Shown here piece by piece: positions 24,742 through 32,778 of a stretch of DNA of 34,449 nt. Positions within the stretch are counted from its first letter, which is position 1. Each line of letters opens with the position of its first letter. The stretch is from DATLYH01 sp035575035 (GTDB lineage: Bacteria; Planctomycetota; Planctomycetia; Gemmatales; Gemmataceae): the NCBI GenBank assembly GCA_035575035.1, contig DATLYH010000211.1, positions 1 to 34,449 of the forward strand, in the 5' to 3' direction. Under the pieces are notes generated by a model that had not been told where the DNA came from, did not search any database, and saw only the letters and a program-made list of their open reading frames with translations. Position numbers and translations under genes: made by a program.

Positions 24742-25109
24742 TCAGTGTGTCCGCGACCGGGGACATATCCGGGGATGTGTTCGCTGGCCGGAACATGAAC
24801 CGTATCGAGGCGGATCACCATATTCTTGGTTCGCTCACGGCTAGCGGGGGAGGCATCCGGCAAGTCCGGGCGGGCCAGGATATTGGTGGGGATGTGACGG
24901 CCTACGACGGGATCGGGTATCTCCCGGGAGAACTGCCTCCCTGGAAGTGCTCGTGCTCTTACGAATCCATCGTATCACCGATCGAGGCCGGGCGAGATAT
25001 TACTGGCGACCTCACCGCGCAGAGGGGCAACATCGAGTGGGTGGTGGAGTATTCCGACTATCTGCCGATGTCCTGGGTCACTGGCGACCTCTTCCGCGCT
25101 CGACCGTAA
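24727..25109 (+). pseudogene. Orphan beta-helix repeat fragment
   Basis: Reads AGRDVISVSATGDISGDVFA, then RAGQDIGGDVTAYDGIGYLP and IEAGRDITGDLTAQRGNIEWV, ending SDYLPMSWVTGDLFRARP and stop. The repeat phrases are those of the giant protein. It overlaps the final codons of the SUKH gene in another frame, the join falling at a GCGGGGCGGGAC stretch that resembles the recurring Ala-Gly-Arg-Asp codons. It has no ribosome site and no start of its own; it is a leftover of another repeat-rod gene. Confidence 0.8.
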
Positions 25110-25244
25110 GAGCGAAAGGCCAGGACGACGCCCCCATGTCAAGGACCTCGCCTTTGCACCTCTTCCGCAAGCCGCCCAGCCGGTGATCATGGGGCCAACG
25201 AGCCACCCGGGCGGACGCCGGGCCGCTGGGTCGGGAGGGCGGCG
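25053..25244 (+). repeat. Junction repeat, copy C (long)
   Basis: Gapless match to copy B (22269-22460). It too leads from the beta-helix phrase through a ~55-nt non-coding joint into the Hint sequence, but the Hint homology breaks off after GGCGGCG at ~25244 and unrelated sequence follows. Confidence 0.85.
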
Positions 25245-25870
25245 GGGGCACGGCAGCCGCAGGACTTCGACAGGGCGGCCGAGCACTTCATCAGCGCCGC
25301 GAGGAACCTGGTCAGCGAGGGGGCTGGGGCAGCCTTCGGGGTTGGGGTGGCGAAGGTCGGCAAGGGCCTGACGAAGCTGAAGGGGGCGGCCGGGAAGGCC
25401 GACGATGCCAAGAACCTGGTGGTCCGGCAGGCCGACAGCAAGGTGCAGGTGAACGACGGCTCGCCGCTACCGACGACCGGTGGCACCGACGCGGCGGCCC
25501 ACGCGGCCACCAACCCCGTGCCGCCGGTCTTCCCTCCCCGCGGCAAGCCACGCTTCGAGGCGTCGGCGGCTCCGGCAAATCTGTCGGCCGCTGGGAAGCT
25601 GCTCTGGACAAACCTGTACGAGCGGTTCGGGCCGAGATCATCGAGGCGGTCACCCGGGAGGTGGCCAATGACGCAGTCAAGACGGAACAGGCCCTCAAGA
25701 ACCTGGACACGATCGCCAACAACCTGCTGCGGCGAACCGACTGGGCCCTCATTCACCCCAGGAACCCGGAGTGCCGGCTCGACACGGATGATAAGATTCG
25801 TGCCGTGCTGGAAAGGGGCTTCGCGAACACGAATGAAGGTCGCCCGTTGCATAATCCCGATTTCGATCGT
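25245..25870 (+). pseudogene. Frameshifted effector-like fragment
   Basis: One frame reads QDFDRAAEHFISAARNLVSE, GAGAAFGVGVAKVGKGLTKL and, after a Pro/Thr/Ala linker, ANLSAAGKLLWTNLYERFG up to ~25622. The next frame then continues sensibly with AEIIEAVTREVANDAVKTEQ, ALKNLDTIANNLLRRTDW and LIHPRNPECRLDTDDKIRAV to about 25865. There is no start or ribosome site. The Ala/Gly/Lys-rich first part resembles the pre-toxin helices of polymorphic toxins. I do not recognise the second part; it could be a toxin tip or the tip's linker. A one-base shift near 25622 kills the frame. Confidence 0.5.
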
Positions 25871-25890
25871 TCAGCAGGCAAGCGACGACG

Positions 25891-26497
25891 TACACCGCCC
25901 TCCGGCCAGGCGGGCAGGAGTTTGCTGAGGCAGAGCCGCCCCTCCGCCGGGCGCCGGCGATCCAGGAGAAGGCCCTCGGGTCCGAGCACTTCGGCGTGGC
26001 CGAGGTCCTGGACGGCCTAGCGGAATTGTGCTGCGCCCAGAGCAAGCCGACCGAGGCCGAGGCTCTCCTGCACCGGGCACAGGTCATCTGCGAGAGGTTG
26101 CTGGGACCCGGGCACCTCTGGGTGGGGTTAGGTCTGCGGCGTCTGGGTGAGGTCTACGTCGATCAGGGCCGGCACGCCGAGGCCGAGTCGGTCTTCCGGG
26201 AAGCGCTGGGCATCCTGGAGCGCGCCCGGGGGCCAGGGTATCCTGAAGGGGGTCAGATTCTCAAGGGGCTGGGGAAGGCTTGCTCCGCCCAGGGCCGTTA
26301 CGTCAAGGCCGAGCCGCTCTTGAACCGGACCCTGGAGATCGGGGAGGGAGCCGGCGGACCGGAGCAACCGGAAACGGCGGCGGTTCTCCATGGCCACGCC
26401 GAGTTGATGCGAAAGACGGGCGGAAGGGACGACGAGGCTGAAGGCGAGGGCCGAGGCAATCCGAGCCCGGCTCGGCCTGCCCGACTGCAAAAACTGA
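25891..26497 (+). pseudogene. Truncated, frameshifted TPR gene
   Basis: Starts abruptly after the effector fragment and reads kinesin-light-chain-like TPRs: EFAEAEPPLRRAPAIQEKAL, AELCCAQSKPTEAEALLHRA, LGEVYVDQGRHAEAESVFRE and GKACSAQGRYVKAEPLLNRT. Near 26435 the frame slips; the neighbouring frame gives the expected ending LKARAEAIRARLGLPDCKN and a stop at 26495-26497. That tail matches the end of the next gene (RARAKAIRVKLGQPD). It is a decayed upstream paralogue of the 26525 gene, lacking its N-terminus. Confidence 0.7.
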
Positions 26498-26524
26498 TTT
26501 CCATTTCGAACAAAGGCGACGCTC

Positions 26525-28216
26525 ATGAAGCACTTCAGCCCTGCTTTTGTGACGACGCTGTGCCTCGCGATGCTGATCGCGGGAGTGGCCTTCTGGGTCT
26601 TCTACCGTCATCGGCCAGCGACCCCAACCGGGCCTCTTGCCGAAGTAGCCCTCCCTGCACCCACTGTCAGCAAGTCCCCCGCGCCCGGGTTCGAACGCGA
26701 GGCGGAGTGGACAGACCTGATGGACGCGGCGGTTCCGGCCCGCAAGAGGTCTTCGTATGCCGAAGCCGAGCGACTTCTGCTCAACCTGCTCAAGGAGGCG
26801 GAAACGCTGGGGCCGGACGATCATCGCTTGCCGATGATCCTGCTCAGGCTGACCAAGGTTTATCACGACGCGGGCAGGTACGCGGAGGCCGAAGCGATGT
26901 TTCGCCGCGCCCTTACGTTCAAAGACCGGGCGCTGAAATCGGGCGACCCCTACATGGCCATCGTTCTAGGTAGCATGGCCAGTTACTACAAAATCCAGGG
27001 CCAGTATCAAGAAGCCCTGCAGCTTTGCGAACGTTCCGTCGAAATCCTTGAGCGGGCAGGGGAGTCACACCAGATCATGCTGGCCCACAATCTTCGCACC
27101 CTGGCTGACTTGCGCCGTGAGCAGGGCAAGTACGCCGCGGCCGAATCACTCTACCAACGAGCGCTGACTATCGAGACAGAGCGGCTAGGGACCGATCATC
27201 CTTGGGTGGGCATGACCCTGAACCGGCTGGGCATGCTATACAACGCTCTGGGCCGAATCGCCGAGGCCGAGTCGCTCTTCGAGCGAAGCCTGGCCATTCA
27301 GGAGAAGGCCGGCCATCCCGAATCGCGCGGACTGGCGCAAGTGTTGAGCAACCTGGCTTTGGTTCGCCAGAAGCAGGGCAAGTACTCAGAGGCGGAAACG
27401 CTCCTCAAGCGGTCGTTAGCCGTCGCCGAGAAGGTCCTCGGGCCGGACCACTATGAAGTGGCCACGGTTGTGAATAACCTCGCGGTGATCTACCACGAGC
27501 AGAATAGGCATAGCGAGGTAGAACCGCTCCTGAGGCGGGCCCTGGCGATCCGGGAAAAAACTCTGCGGCCAGGTCATCCCGACCTGGGTGCCTGTTTCTA
27601 TTCCCTGGGGGCCCATTGTTTCGCCCAGGACAATAGCGCCGAGGCTGAGTCGTTTCTTAAGCGAGCCCTGGCTGTCTGGGAAGAGTCCCTGGGGCCTGAT
27701 CATCTCCATGTGGCCTTGGCCCTGTATGGCTTGGGCAATCTTTGCCAAAGGCACGAAAGATACGACGAAGCCGAGGCCTTCCTGAAGCGCTCCCTAGCCA
27801 TCCGAGAGAAGGTCCTAGGCCCGGAGCACCTCCAGGTTGCCGAGTGCCTGCACTTCCTGGGAACGCTCTTTTACGAACAGGAGAAGAATGAGGAGGCCGA
27901 GCGGTTCTACAGGCGAGCCCTTGCCATTCGAGAACGGGTCTGGAAATCGGGGCATCCCGAAGTGGCAGAGAGCCTCAACAGCGTTGCGCTGGCGTGCATG
28001 GCGCAGGGCAAATACTCCGAGGCGGAGCCTCTGTTCAAGCGATCCCTGGAAGTCTACGAGAATGTGCTTGGCGTCGAGCACGAATCGGTTGTCACAGTCA
28101 TGGAGAACTACGCGGATTTGCTCGAAGCGACGGACCGCAAGCACGAGGCAGCGGAAATGAGAGCGCGAGCCAAGGCCATCCGGGTAAAGTTGGGACAGCC
28201 GGACCCCGGCAAATGA
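26525..28216 (+). CDS. Membrane-anchored TPR protein
   Basis: The product (563 aa) has one N-terminal membrane segment (residues ~8-28, FVTTLCLAMLIAGVAFWVFY) followed by about ten 42-residue TPR repeats of the kinesin-light-chain type, with phrases such as GKYSEAETLLKRSLAVAEKV, LGPDHYEVATVVNNLA and QGKYSEAEPLFKRSLEVYEN. TPR arrays hold protein partners; the anchor suggests a periplasm-facing scaffold. The ATG at 26525 has a weak AAAGGCGA upstream and directly follows a broken paralogue. There is no enzymatic domain. Its partners are unknown, and a link to the adjacent toxin array is not shown. Confidence 0.8.
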   Translation: MKHFSPAFVTTLCLAMLIAGVAFWVFYRHRPATPTGPLAEVALPAPTVSKSPAPGFEREAEWTDLMDAAVPARKRSSYAEAERLLLNLLKEAETLGPDDHRLPMILLRLTKVYHDAGRYAEAEAMFRRALTFKDRALKSGDPYMAIVLGSMASYYKIQGQYQEALQLCERSVEILERAGESHQIMLAHNLRTLADLRREQGKYAAAESLYQRALTIETERLGTDHPWVGMTLNRLGMLYNALGRIAEAESLFERSLAIQEKAGHPESRGLAQVLSNLALVRQKQGKYSEAETLLKRSLAVAEKVLGPDHYEVATVVNNLAVIYHEQNRHSEVEPLLRRALAIREKTLRPGHPDLGACFYSLGAHCFAQDNSAEAESFLKRALAVWEESLGPDHLHVALALYGLGNLCQRHERYDEAEAFLKRSLAIREKVLGPEHLQVAECLHFLGTLFYEQEKNEEAERFYRRALAIRERVWKSGHPEVAESLNSVALACMAQGKYSEAEPLFKRSLEVYENVLGVEHESVVTVMENYADLLEATDRKHEAAEMRARAKAIRVKLGQPDPGK

Positions 28217-28271
28217 CGGTACACTGAGTTCATCCTACAACCCCTCGGCGCCTCAGGTGAGGGAACCTCCC

Positions 28272-29249
28272 ATGTCCATACGCGATCGCAGTGACCCCGG
28301 GCCGGGCGCCGGTCCGCCGCCCCGCTACCCGGGCACCTTCCTGCTCGCCTTCCGTGAGGCGGTTGCCGGCCTCGACTGGCAAATCCGCCGCTGGCTCGGC
28401 GAGGCCGTCGAATGCCTCGATGCCGACGGCGAGCCGCATACCGTCGGCCTGGAGAACCTCTACCGCCGCGCTCGCCGCGAGGACCGCAGCCGCTGGCCCG
28501 ATTTGATCCGCGACTTCCTGACCAAAGTCGGGACCGCCGAAACCACCGCCGATGCCGACCTGGCCGCTCTCGCCGACCGTCTCCTGGTCCGTCTTGGCCG
28601 GCACCCTGTGGTGCTCCCCGTTGTGGGAGATCAAGCCACCACGGGAGGCGGCGCCCTGCGCGTCTGGGGGCGCAACCTGGAGGGCACCCCCCTGACCATC
28701 AATCTGGTCATCGACCATCCCGAGACCATGTCGTATGTGACCGAGCAGATGGTGGCCGACTCCGGCCGGCCCGGCGAGGAATGGCTGGAACGGGCGTTGG
28801 CCAACCTCCGCGCCCGCACCCCCGCCGACTGTCTCAGCCCCATCCACGAGGAGTCGGGCATGCTGCTGTGCAGTGTGGCCGACGCTTACGACTCGGCCCG
28901 CGCCTTGCTGCTGGATACCCTGCTGCCTGAGACGCACGACCTGGGCTGCCTGGTCGCCCTCCCCAGCCGCGACGAGCTACTGGTGCTGCCGATCACGGCC
29001 AAGGCGCTGCCGTATCTCCACCTGATGAAGGTGCTGGCCGACAAAAACTTCAAGACCTCCCCCTACGCCATCACCGACGAGGTCTACTGGGTCCGTCAGG
29101 GGACCTGGCGCCTCTTCCCCATCGAGCTTCGCGGCAAGGACCTCGTTGTCCGTCCGCCCCCCGAGTTCGTGGAGGTGCTCGACCAGCTCATCCCCGATGA
29201 TGGGGACGAGGGGGATGAAGCGGCGGGCGAAAAGGAGAAATCGGGGTGA
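28272..29249 (+). CDS. YtpQ/DUF1444-like protein
   Basis: The product (325 aa) is soluble. Features that recall the Bacillus YtpQ family (DUF1444) are LTINLVIDHPETMSYVTEQM, WLERALANLRARTPADCLS, YDSARALLLDTLLPE and GCLVALPSRDELLVLPI, followed by KNFKTSPYAITDEVYWV. The N-terminal ~110 residues are extra. I start at the ATG at 28272 (GAGGGA about 8 nt upstream) rather than a GTG at 28257. The C-terminus is acidic (DDGDEGDEAAGEKEK). It is followed 57 nt later by the YyaL-type gene on the same strand. The function of the family is not established. Confidence 0.65.
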   Translation: MSIRDRSDPGPGAGPPPRYPGTFLLAFREAVAGLDWQIRRWLGEAVECLDADGEPHTVGLENLYRRARREDRSRWPDLIRDFLTKVGTAETTADADLAALADRLLVRLGRHPVVLPVVGDQATTGGGALRVWGRNLEGTPLTINLVIDHPETMSYVTEQMVADSGRPGEEWLERALANLRARTPADCLSPIHEESGMLLCSVADAYDSARALLLDTLLPETHDLGCLVALPSRDELLVLPITAKALPYLHLMKVLADKNFKTSPYAITDEVYWVRQGTWRLFPIELRGKDLVVRPPPEFVEVLDQLIPDDGDEGDEAAGEKEKSG

Positions 29250-29306
29250 GCCCCTCATAAGATGACAGCAGAAGATCCGATCCTTTCGTCCCTTCCGGAG
29301 GGCGCC

Positions 29307-31406
29307 ATGAGCCAGCCGTCCGTCCCCGCCAACCGTCTCCTCCACGAGACCAGCCCCTACCTGAAGCAGCATGCCCACAACCCGGTGGACTGGTACCCCT
29401 GGGGGCCGGAGGCGATTCGCCGTGCCCGTGAGCTTGACCGGCCGATCTTTCTGAGCATCGGCTACTCGGCCTGCCACTGGTGCCACGTCATGGAGCGCGA
29501 GAGCTTCGAGGACCCCGAGATCGCTGATCTCCTCAACCGCCACTTCGTCAGCATCAAGGTCGATCGGGAGGAACGGCCCGACCTCGACCAGATCTACATG
29601 ACCTTTGTGCAGCTGGCGACCGGGCACGGTGGCTGGCCGATGACCGTCTTCTTGACCCCCGACCTCCAGCCGTTCTACGGCGGCACCTACTTCCCGCCCG
29701 ACGACCGCTACGGCGGCCAGCTGCCGAGCTTTCGCCGGCTGCTTGAAGCGATCATCGACGCCTGGGAAAACCGCCGCGACGAGGTCCGCGCCTCGGCGGC
29801 AAACGTCACCCGGCAGCTCCAGGAGGCCCTGCGGCAGCGGCCGGCCCCCGGCGAGCTGGGACCCGACCTCTTGCAGAATGCCGTCCGCACGCTGGCGCGT
29901 CTTTTTGATTCGCGCCACGGCGGCTTCGGCCGGGCCCCCAAATTCCCCCACCCCATGGAGCTGCGGCTGCTTTTGCGAGTCTGGAAACGCTTCGGCGACG
30001 ACAGCGCCCTCGACATGGCCCGGCTGACCTTCGACCAGATGGCCCGGGGTGGCATTTATGATCATCTCGGCGGCGGCTTCCACCGCTACAGCACCGACGA
30101 GCGCTGGCTGGTCCCCCATTTCGAGAAGATGCTCTACGACAACGCCCAGCTGGCCCTCGCCTATCTGGAGGGCTGGCAGGCCACCGGCGAGCCGTTCTAC
30201 CGCGAGGTGGTCGAGGAAACGCTCGGCTACGTTCTCCGCGAGATGACTAGCCCCGAGGGACCGTTCTACAGCGCCCAGGACGCCGACAGCGAGGGGGAGG
30301 AAGGGAAGTTCTACGTCTGGTCGGCCCGCGAGGTGGAGGAGGTGCTGGGCAAGGAATTGGCCGACGTCTTTACCTATGTCTACGACGTGACTCCGGAAGG
30401 GAACTGGGAGGGCCGCAACATCCTGCACCGGTCGCGCACCTACGCCCAGGACGCGCGGATGCTTGGCCTGCCCGAGGAGGAGTTACGGCGCAAGTTGGCC
30501 GAGGCCCGGCGCAAGCTCTTCGAGGTCCGCAGCCGGCGGGTTTGGCCGGGACGCGATGAAAAGGTGCTGACGGCCTGGAACGGCCTGATGATCAGCGCTT
30601 TCGCTCAGGCTGCCCAGGGGCTTGACGAGCCGCGGTACGCCCAGGCCGCCGCCCGCGCCGCCGACTTCATCCTGACCCGGATGCGCGGGCCCGACGGCCG
30701 GCTGCGGCGCACCTGGAGCGCCGGCTCACCGGCCAAGCTGAACGCCTACCTGGAGGATTACGCCTTCCTGATTGACGCCCTGGTGTCACTGTACGAGGCG
30801 GACTTCAACCCGCGCTGGGTGAAAGAGGCGCTGGTCCTGGCGGACGTAATGGTCGAACAGTTCTGGGACGAGGACGAAGGCGGCTTCTTCTTCACTGGCC
30901 GGGACCACGAGGAGCTGATCGCGCGGACCAAGGAGCCGCAGGACAACGCCATCCCATCAGGCAACTCGATGGCGGTGACGGGCCTGCTGCGCCTGGCCGC
31001 CCTGACCGGCCGGGACGACCTGCGCGACAAGGCAGCGACAACGCTGCGGCTGTACCGCGGCCTGCTGGCAGGCCACCCGATGGCCGCCGGGCAAATGCTG
31101 GCGGCACTCGATTTCTACCTGGGGCCGGTGCAGGAATTTGCCATCGTCGGCGACCCGGACAGCGAGGAAACCCGGCGCGTGCTCCGCGCGGTCCGGTCCG
31201 GCTTCCGTCCTAACCGGGTGGTGGCGTTCAAGCCGTCCACGACCACCGCTACCGGGGTTGAGGAGGTGGTTCCGCTGCTGGCCGGCAAGACGGCGGCCGA
31301 CACGGTGACAACCTATGTCTGCGAGCGCTTCGCCTGCCGGGTGCCGCTGGTTGGGGCAGCCGCGGCGGAGGCGGCGCTGGCCGGGGCCGGACCGGGCTCC
31401 TCGTAG
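29307..31406 (+). CDS. YyaL/spermatogenesis-associated-20-like protein (DUF255)
   Basis: The product (699 aa) has an N-terminal thioredoxin-fold domain with the family hallmarks NRLLHETSPYLKQHAHNPVD, WYPW and a CHWC motif at residues 56-59 (SACHWCHVMERESFEDPE), then VDREERPDLDQIYM, GWPMTVFLTPD and YGGTYFPP. The rest is an alpha/alpha-barrel like glycosidase or epimerase domains (GGIYDHLGGGFHRYSTDERW, HFEKMLYDNAQLA, DEKVLTAWNGLMISAF). Length matches the family. The ATG at 29307 follows GGAGGG; an ATG at 29262 without a ribosome site is less likely. The family's reaction is not settled; a redox-linked role is suggested by CxxC. Confidence 0.92.
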   Translation: MSQPSVPANRLLHETSPYLKQHAHNPVDWYPWGPEAIRRARELDRPIFLSIGYSACHWCHVMERESFEDPEIADLLNRHFVSIKVDREERPDLDQIYMTFVQLATGHGGWPMTVFLTPDLQPFYGGTYFPPDDRYGGQLPSFRRLLEAIIDAWENRRDEVRASAANVTRQLQEALRQRPAPGELGPDLLQNAVRTLARLFDSRHGGFGRAPKFPHPMELRLLLRVWKRFGDDSALDMARLTFDQMARGGIYDHLGGGFHRYSTDERWLVPHFEKMLYDNAQLALAYLEGWQATGEPFYREVVEETLGYVLREMTSPEGPFYSAQDADSEGEEGKFYVWSAREVEEVLGKELADVFTYVYDVTPEGNWEGRNILHRSRTYAQDARMLGLPEEELRRKLAEARRKLFEVRSRRVWPGRDEKVLTAWNGLMISAFAQAAQGLDEPRYAQAAARAADFILTRMRGPDGRLRRTWSAGSPAKLNAYLEDYAFLIDALVSLYEADFNPRWVKEALVLADVMVEQFWDEDEGGFFFTGRDHEELIARTKEPQDNAIPSGNSMAVTGLLRLAALTGRDDLRDKAATTLRLYRGLLAGHPMAAGQMLAALDFYLGPVQEFAIVGDPDSEETRRVLRAVRSGFRPNRVVAFKPSTTTATGVEEVVPLLAGKTAADTVTTYVCERFACRVPLVGAAAAEAALAGAGPGSS

Positions 31407-31744
31407 GCCCTGCCCGGCAGGCACGAAATGCCCGGAAATTCCTTTGCGTTGCCGGCGCGGGACCATATAACATCATCGGTAGTGACACGGCGGAGCGCGG
31501 CAAAGGAACACGGCCCGCCGGAGGAGCTGTCAACCCGACAGCCTCCATCCCACCTGCCACAGGCTGGCAGCCCGAGGTAGTGCTGTTAGTTTGTGCCTTA
31601 GCCCAAGAAGTCAGGCAGATTGTCGGTCCGGTAGACACTGCCGTCTGCCCAAGCCGGGTAAGCGGTATCGCCTGTGCGGACTGAGATCACGCCCCCGGTA
31701 GCGGTCCTGCCCAACTCCCTGGTGGCGGAGGCGCTTGGCGGCGT
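31407..31744. other. Intergenic region with a possible minus-strand coding relic
   Basis: There is no convincing intact gene. On the minus strand, 31598-31720 reads ATGGVISVRTGDTAYPAWAD then GSVYRTDNLPDFLG and a stop, with ordinary codon use. It looks like the end of an exported protein, possibly a DUF1559-type prepilin-like protein, whose upstream part is missing. A CCTGC/GCAGG hairpin follows the DUF255 gene, and TATAAC (31466-31471) could be a -10 without a good -35. Confidence 0.3.
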
Positions 31745-31829
31745 TATAAGGGGACACAATGGGAGTCCGTTCCCGGCGCGGTGCCGGGGTAGGAGCCCTG
31801 GGTTGTTGGGAGCTACAAGGAGCATCCCC
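31745..31829 (+). promoter_or_regulatory. Structured leader, copy 1
   Basis: About 85 nt before the first small exported gene. It opens with TTATAAGGGG (a possible -10), continues TCCGTTCCCGGCGCGG with a CCCGGC/GCCGGG hairpin, and ends with AAGGAGCATCCCC. It matches 32153-32236 upstream of the second gene almost base for base, so leader and gene were duplicated together or the leader is under selection. Confidence 0.65.
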
Positions 31830-32117
31830 ATGTTGCGGAAGTTCGGTGTTGCGGTGCTGGCCTTGGTCATCGGCGTGGCGGTCCTGTTCGCCGCCGAGAT
31901 CAAGGGCAAGGTCAAGAAGTACGAGAAGGGCACCCTAGTCATCACGGCTGACGGCAAGGACCACGAGTTCAAGGTCGGCAAAGACGCCAAGGTCACCAAG
32001 GCCGGCAGCGAGGTCAAGGGGAAGCGGAGTGAAGTCCTCAAAGAGGGCACCGAGGTGACGATCATCTACGATAAGGAAGGGGACAAGACGACGGTCAAGG
32101 AAGTCAAAATTAAGTGA
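31830..32117 (+). CDS. Small exported lysine-rich protein, paralogue 1
   Basis: The product (95 aa) has a signal peptide (MLRKFGVAVLALVIGVAVLF, then AAE) and a mature part of ~70 residues that looks like a small beta-barrel: IKGKVKKYEKGTLVITADGK, KDAKVTKAG, EVTIIYDKEGDKTTVKEVKI. It is rich in Lys, Val, Thr and Glu. Start at 31830 is set by AAGGAG 7 nt upstream and by identity with paralogue 2; a start at 31674 would run through the leader. The pattern of a repeated KGKV...G...V resembles small OB/SH3-like proteins. No function is known. Confidence 0.8.
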   Translation: MLRKFGVAVLALVIGVAVLFAAEIKGKVKKYEKGTLVITADGKDHEFKVGKDAKVTKAGSEVKGKRSEVLKEGTEVTIIYDKEGDKTTVKEVKIK

Positions 32118-32152
32118 CCTCGGGCCGGCCCGTCCGGCAAGCGACGGTGTTA

Positions 32153-32236
32153 GAAGGGTGAAGAAACAGGGAATCCGTTCCCGGCGCGGTGCCGGGTAGG
32201 AGTCCTGAGGTGTTGGGAGCCACAAGGAGCATCCTC
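32153..32236 (+). promoter_or_regulatory. Structured leader, copy 2
   Basis: Matches the leader at 31745-31829: TTAGAAGGG in place of TTATAAGGG, then ATCCGTTCCCGGCGCGG with the same CCCGGC/GCCGGG hairpin and CACAAGGAGC before the start. The few differences (one indel, several substitutions) leave the stem intact. Confidence 0.65.
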
Positions 32237-32539
32237 ATGTTGCGGAAGGTTCTCTGTGCGGCGTTAGGGTTGATCGTCTTCGTCGGCCTTGTTCTGGCAG
32301 ATGAAGTGAAGGGCAAGGTCGAGAAGGTCAACGTCGAGAAGAATGTGATCTCTGTCAAGGTCGAGGGCAAGGAAAAGGCCATGAACTTCAAGGCCGGCCC
32401 CGACACCAAGATCCTCGGCACCGACGGCAAGGAGCTCAAGGACGGCGTCAAGGGCATCAAGGAAGGCTCCGAGGTCACCGTCACCTATGAGAAGCAGGAC
32501 AAGAAAACCATCGTGAAGTCGATCAAGGTCATCAAGTGA
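32237..32539 (+). CDS. Small exported lysine-rich protein, paralogue 2
   Basis: The product (100 aa) has a signal peptide (MLRKVLCAALGLIVFVGLVL, then AD) and a mature part built like paralogue 1: VKGKVEKVNVEKNVISVKVE, PDTKILGTDGKELKDGVKGI and EVTVTYEKQDKKTIVKSIKV. It begins with the same MLRK and the same ribosome site. The two genes lie in tandem, each with its own leader, and a very stable hairpin follows. Role unknown; expression levels could be high given the strong ribosome sites. Confidence 0.8.
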   Translation: MLRKVLCAALGLIVFVGLVLADEVKGKVEKVNVEKNVISVKVEGKEKAMNFKAGPDTKILGTDGKELKDGVKGIKEGSEVTVTYEKQDKKTIVKSIKVIK

Positions 32540-32562
32540 CCCCATCCGACTTCTCACCCCGC

Positions 32563-32593
32563 GACGCCCGGCGGCCTGCTGCCGCCGGGCGTC
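32563..32593 (+). terminator. Strong hairpin terminator candidate
   Basis: A perfect 13-bp stem (GACGCCCGGCGGC / GCCGCCGGGCGTC) with loop CTGCT, 24 nt after the stop of paralogue 2. No T-run follows. The remaining gap to 32778 holds no gene I can see. Confidence 0.6.
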
Positions 32594-32778
32594 TGGCCGC
32601 CTGGCCTTCCCCGCGCCCCCCGGCGAGCCCGCCCGAAGAAATTACGTGACCCTCGACGAATGCCCGGTTAGACTGGTCGAGGGAGAAAGTAGCCCCCCAA
32701 GCGGTTCGGTTCCTTCCACCCTGCCGCCACCGGCCTGGTGCAAGACCGGCGGGCGGCCACTCCGAGAGGGCCATTGGT

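Noticed and set aside
24714..25109. Independent small gene with beta-helix repeats
   Set aside because: It overlaps the SUKH gene end, has no ribosome site, and is a fragment of a repeat rod.
31935..32225. Minus-strand open frames opposite the two small exported genes
   Set aside because: They are shadows; the plus-strand genes have signal peptides, ribosome sites and paralogy.
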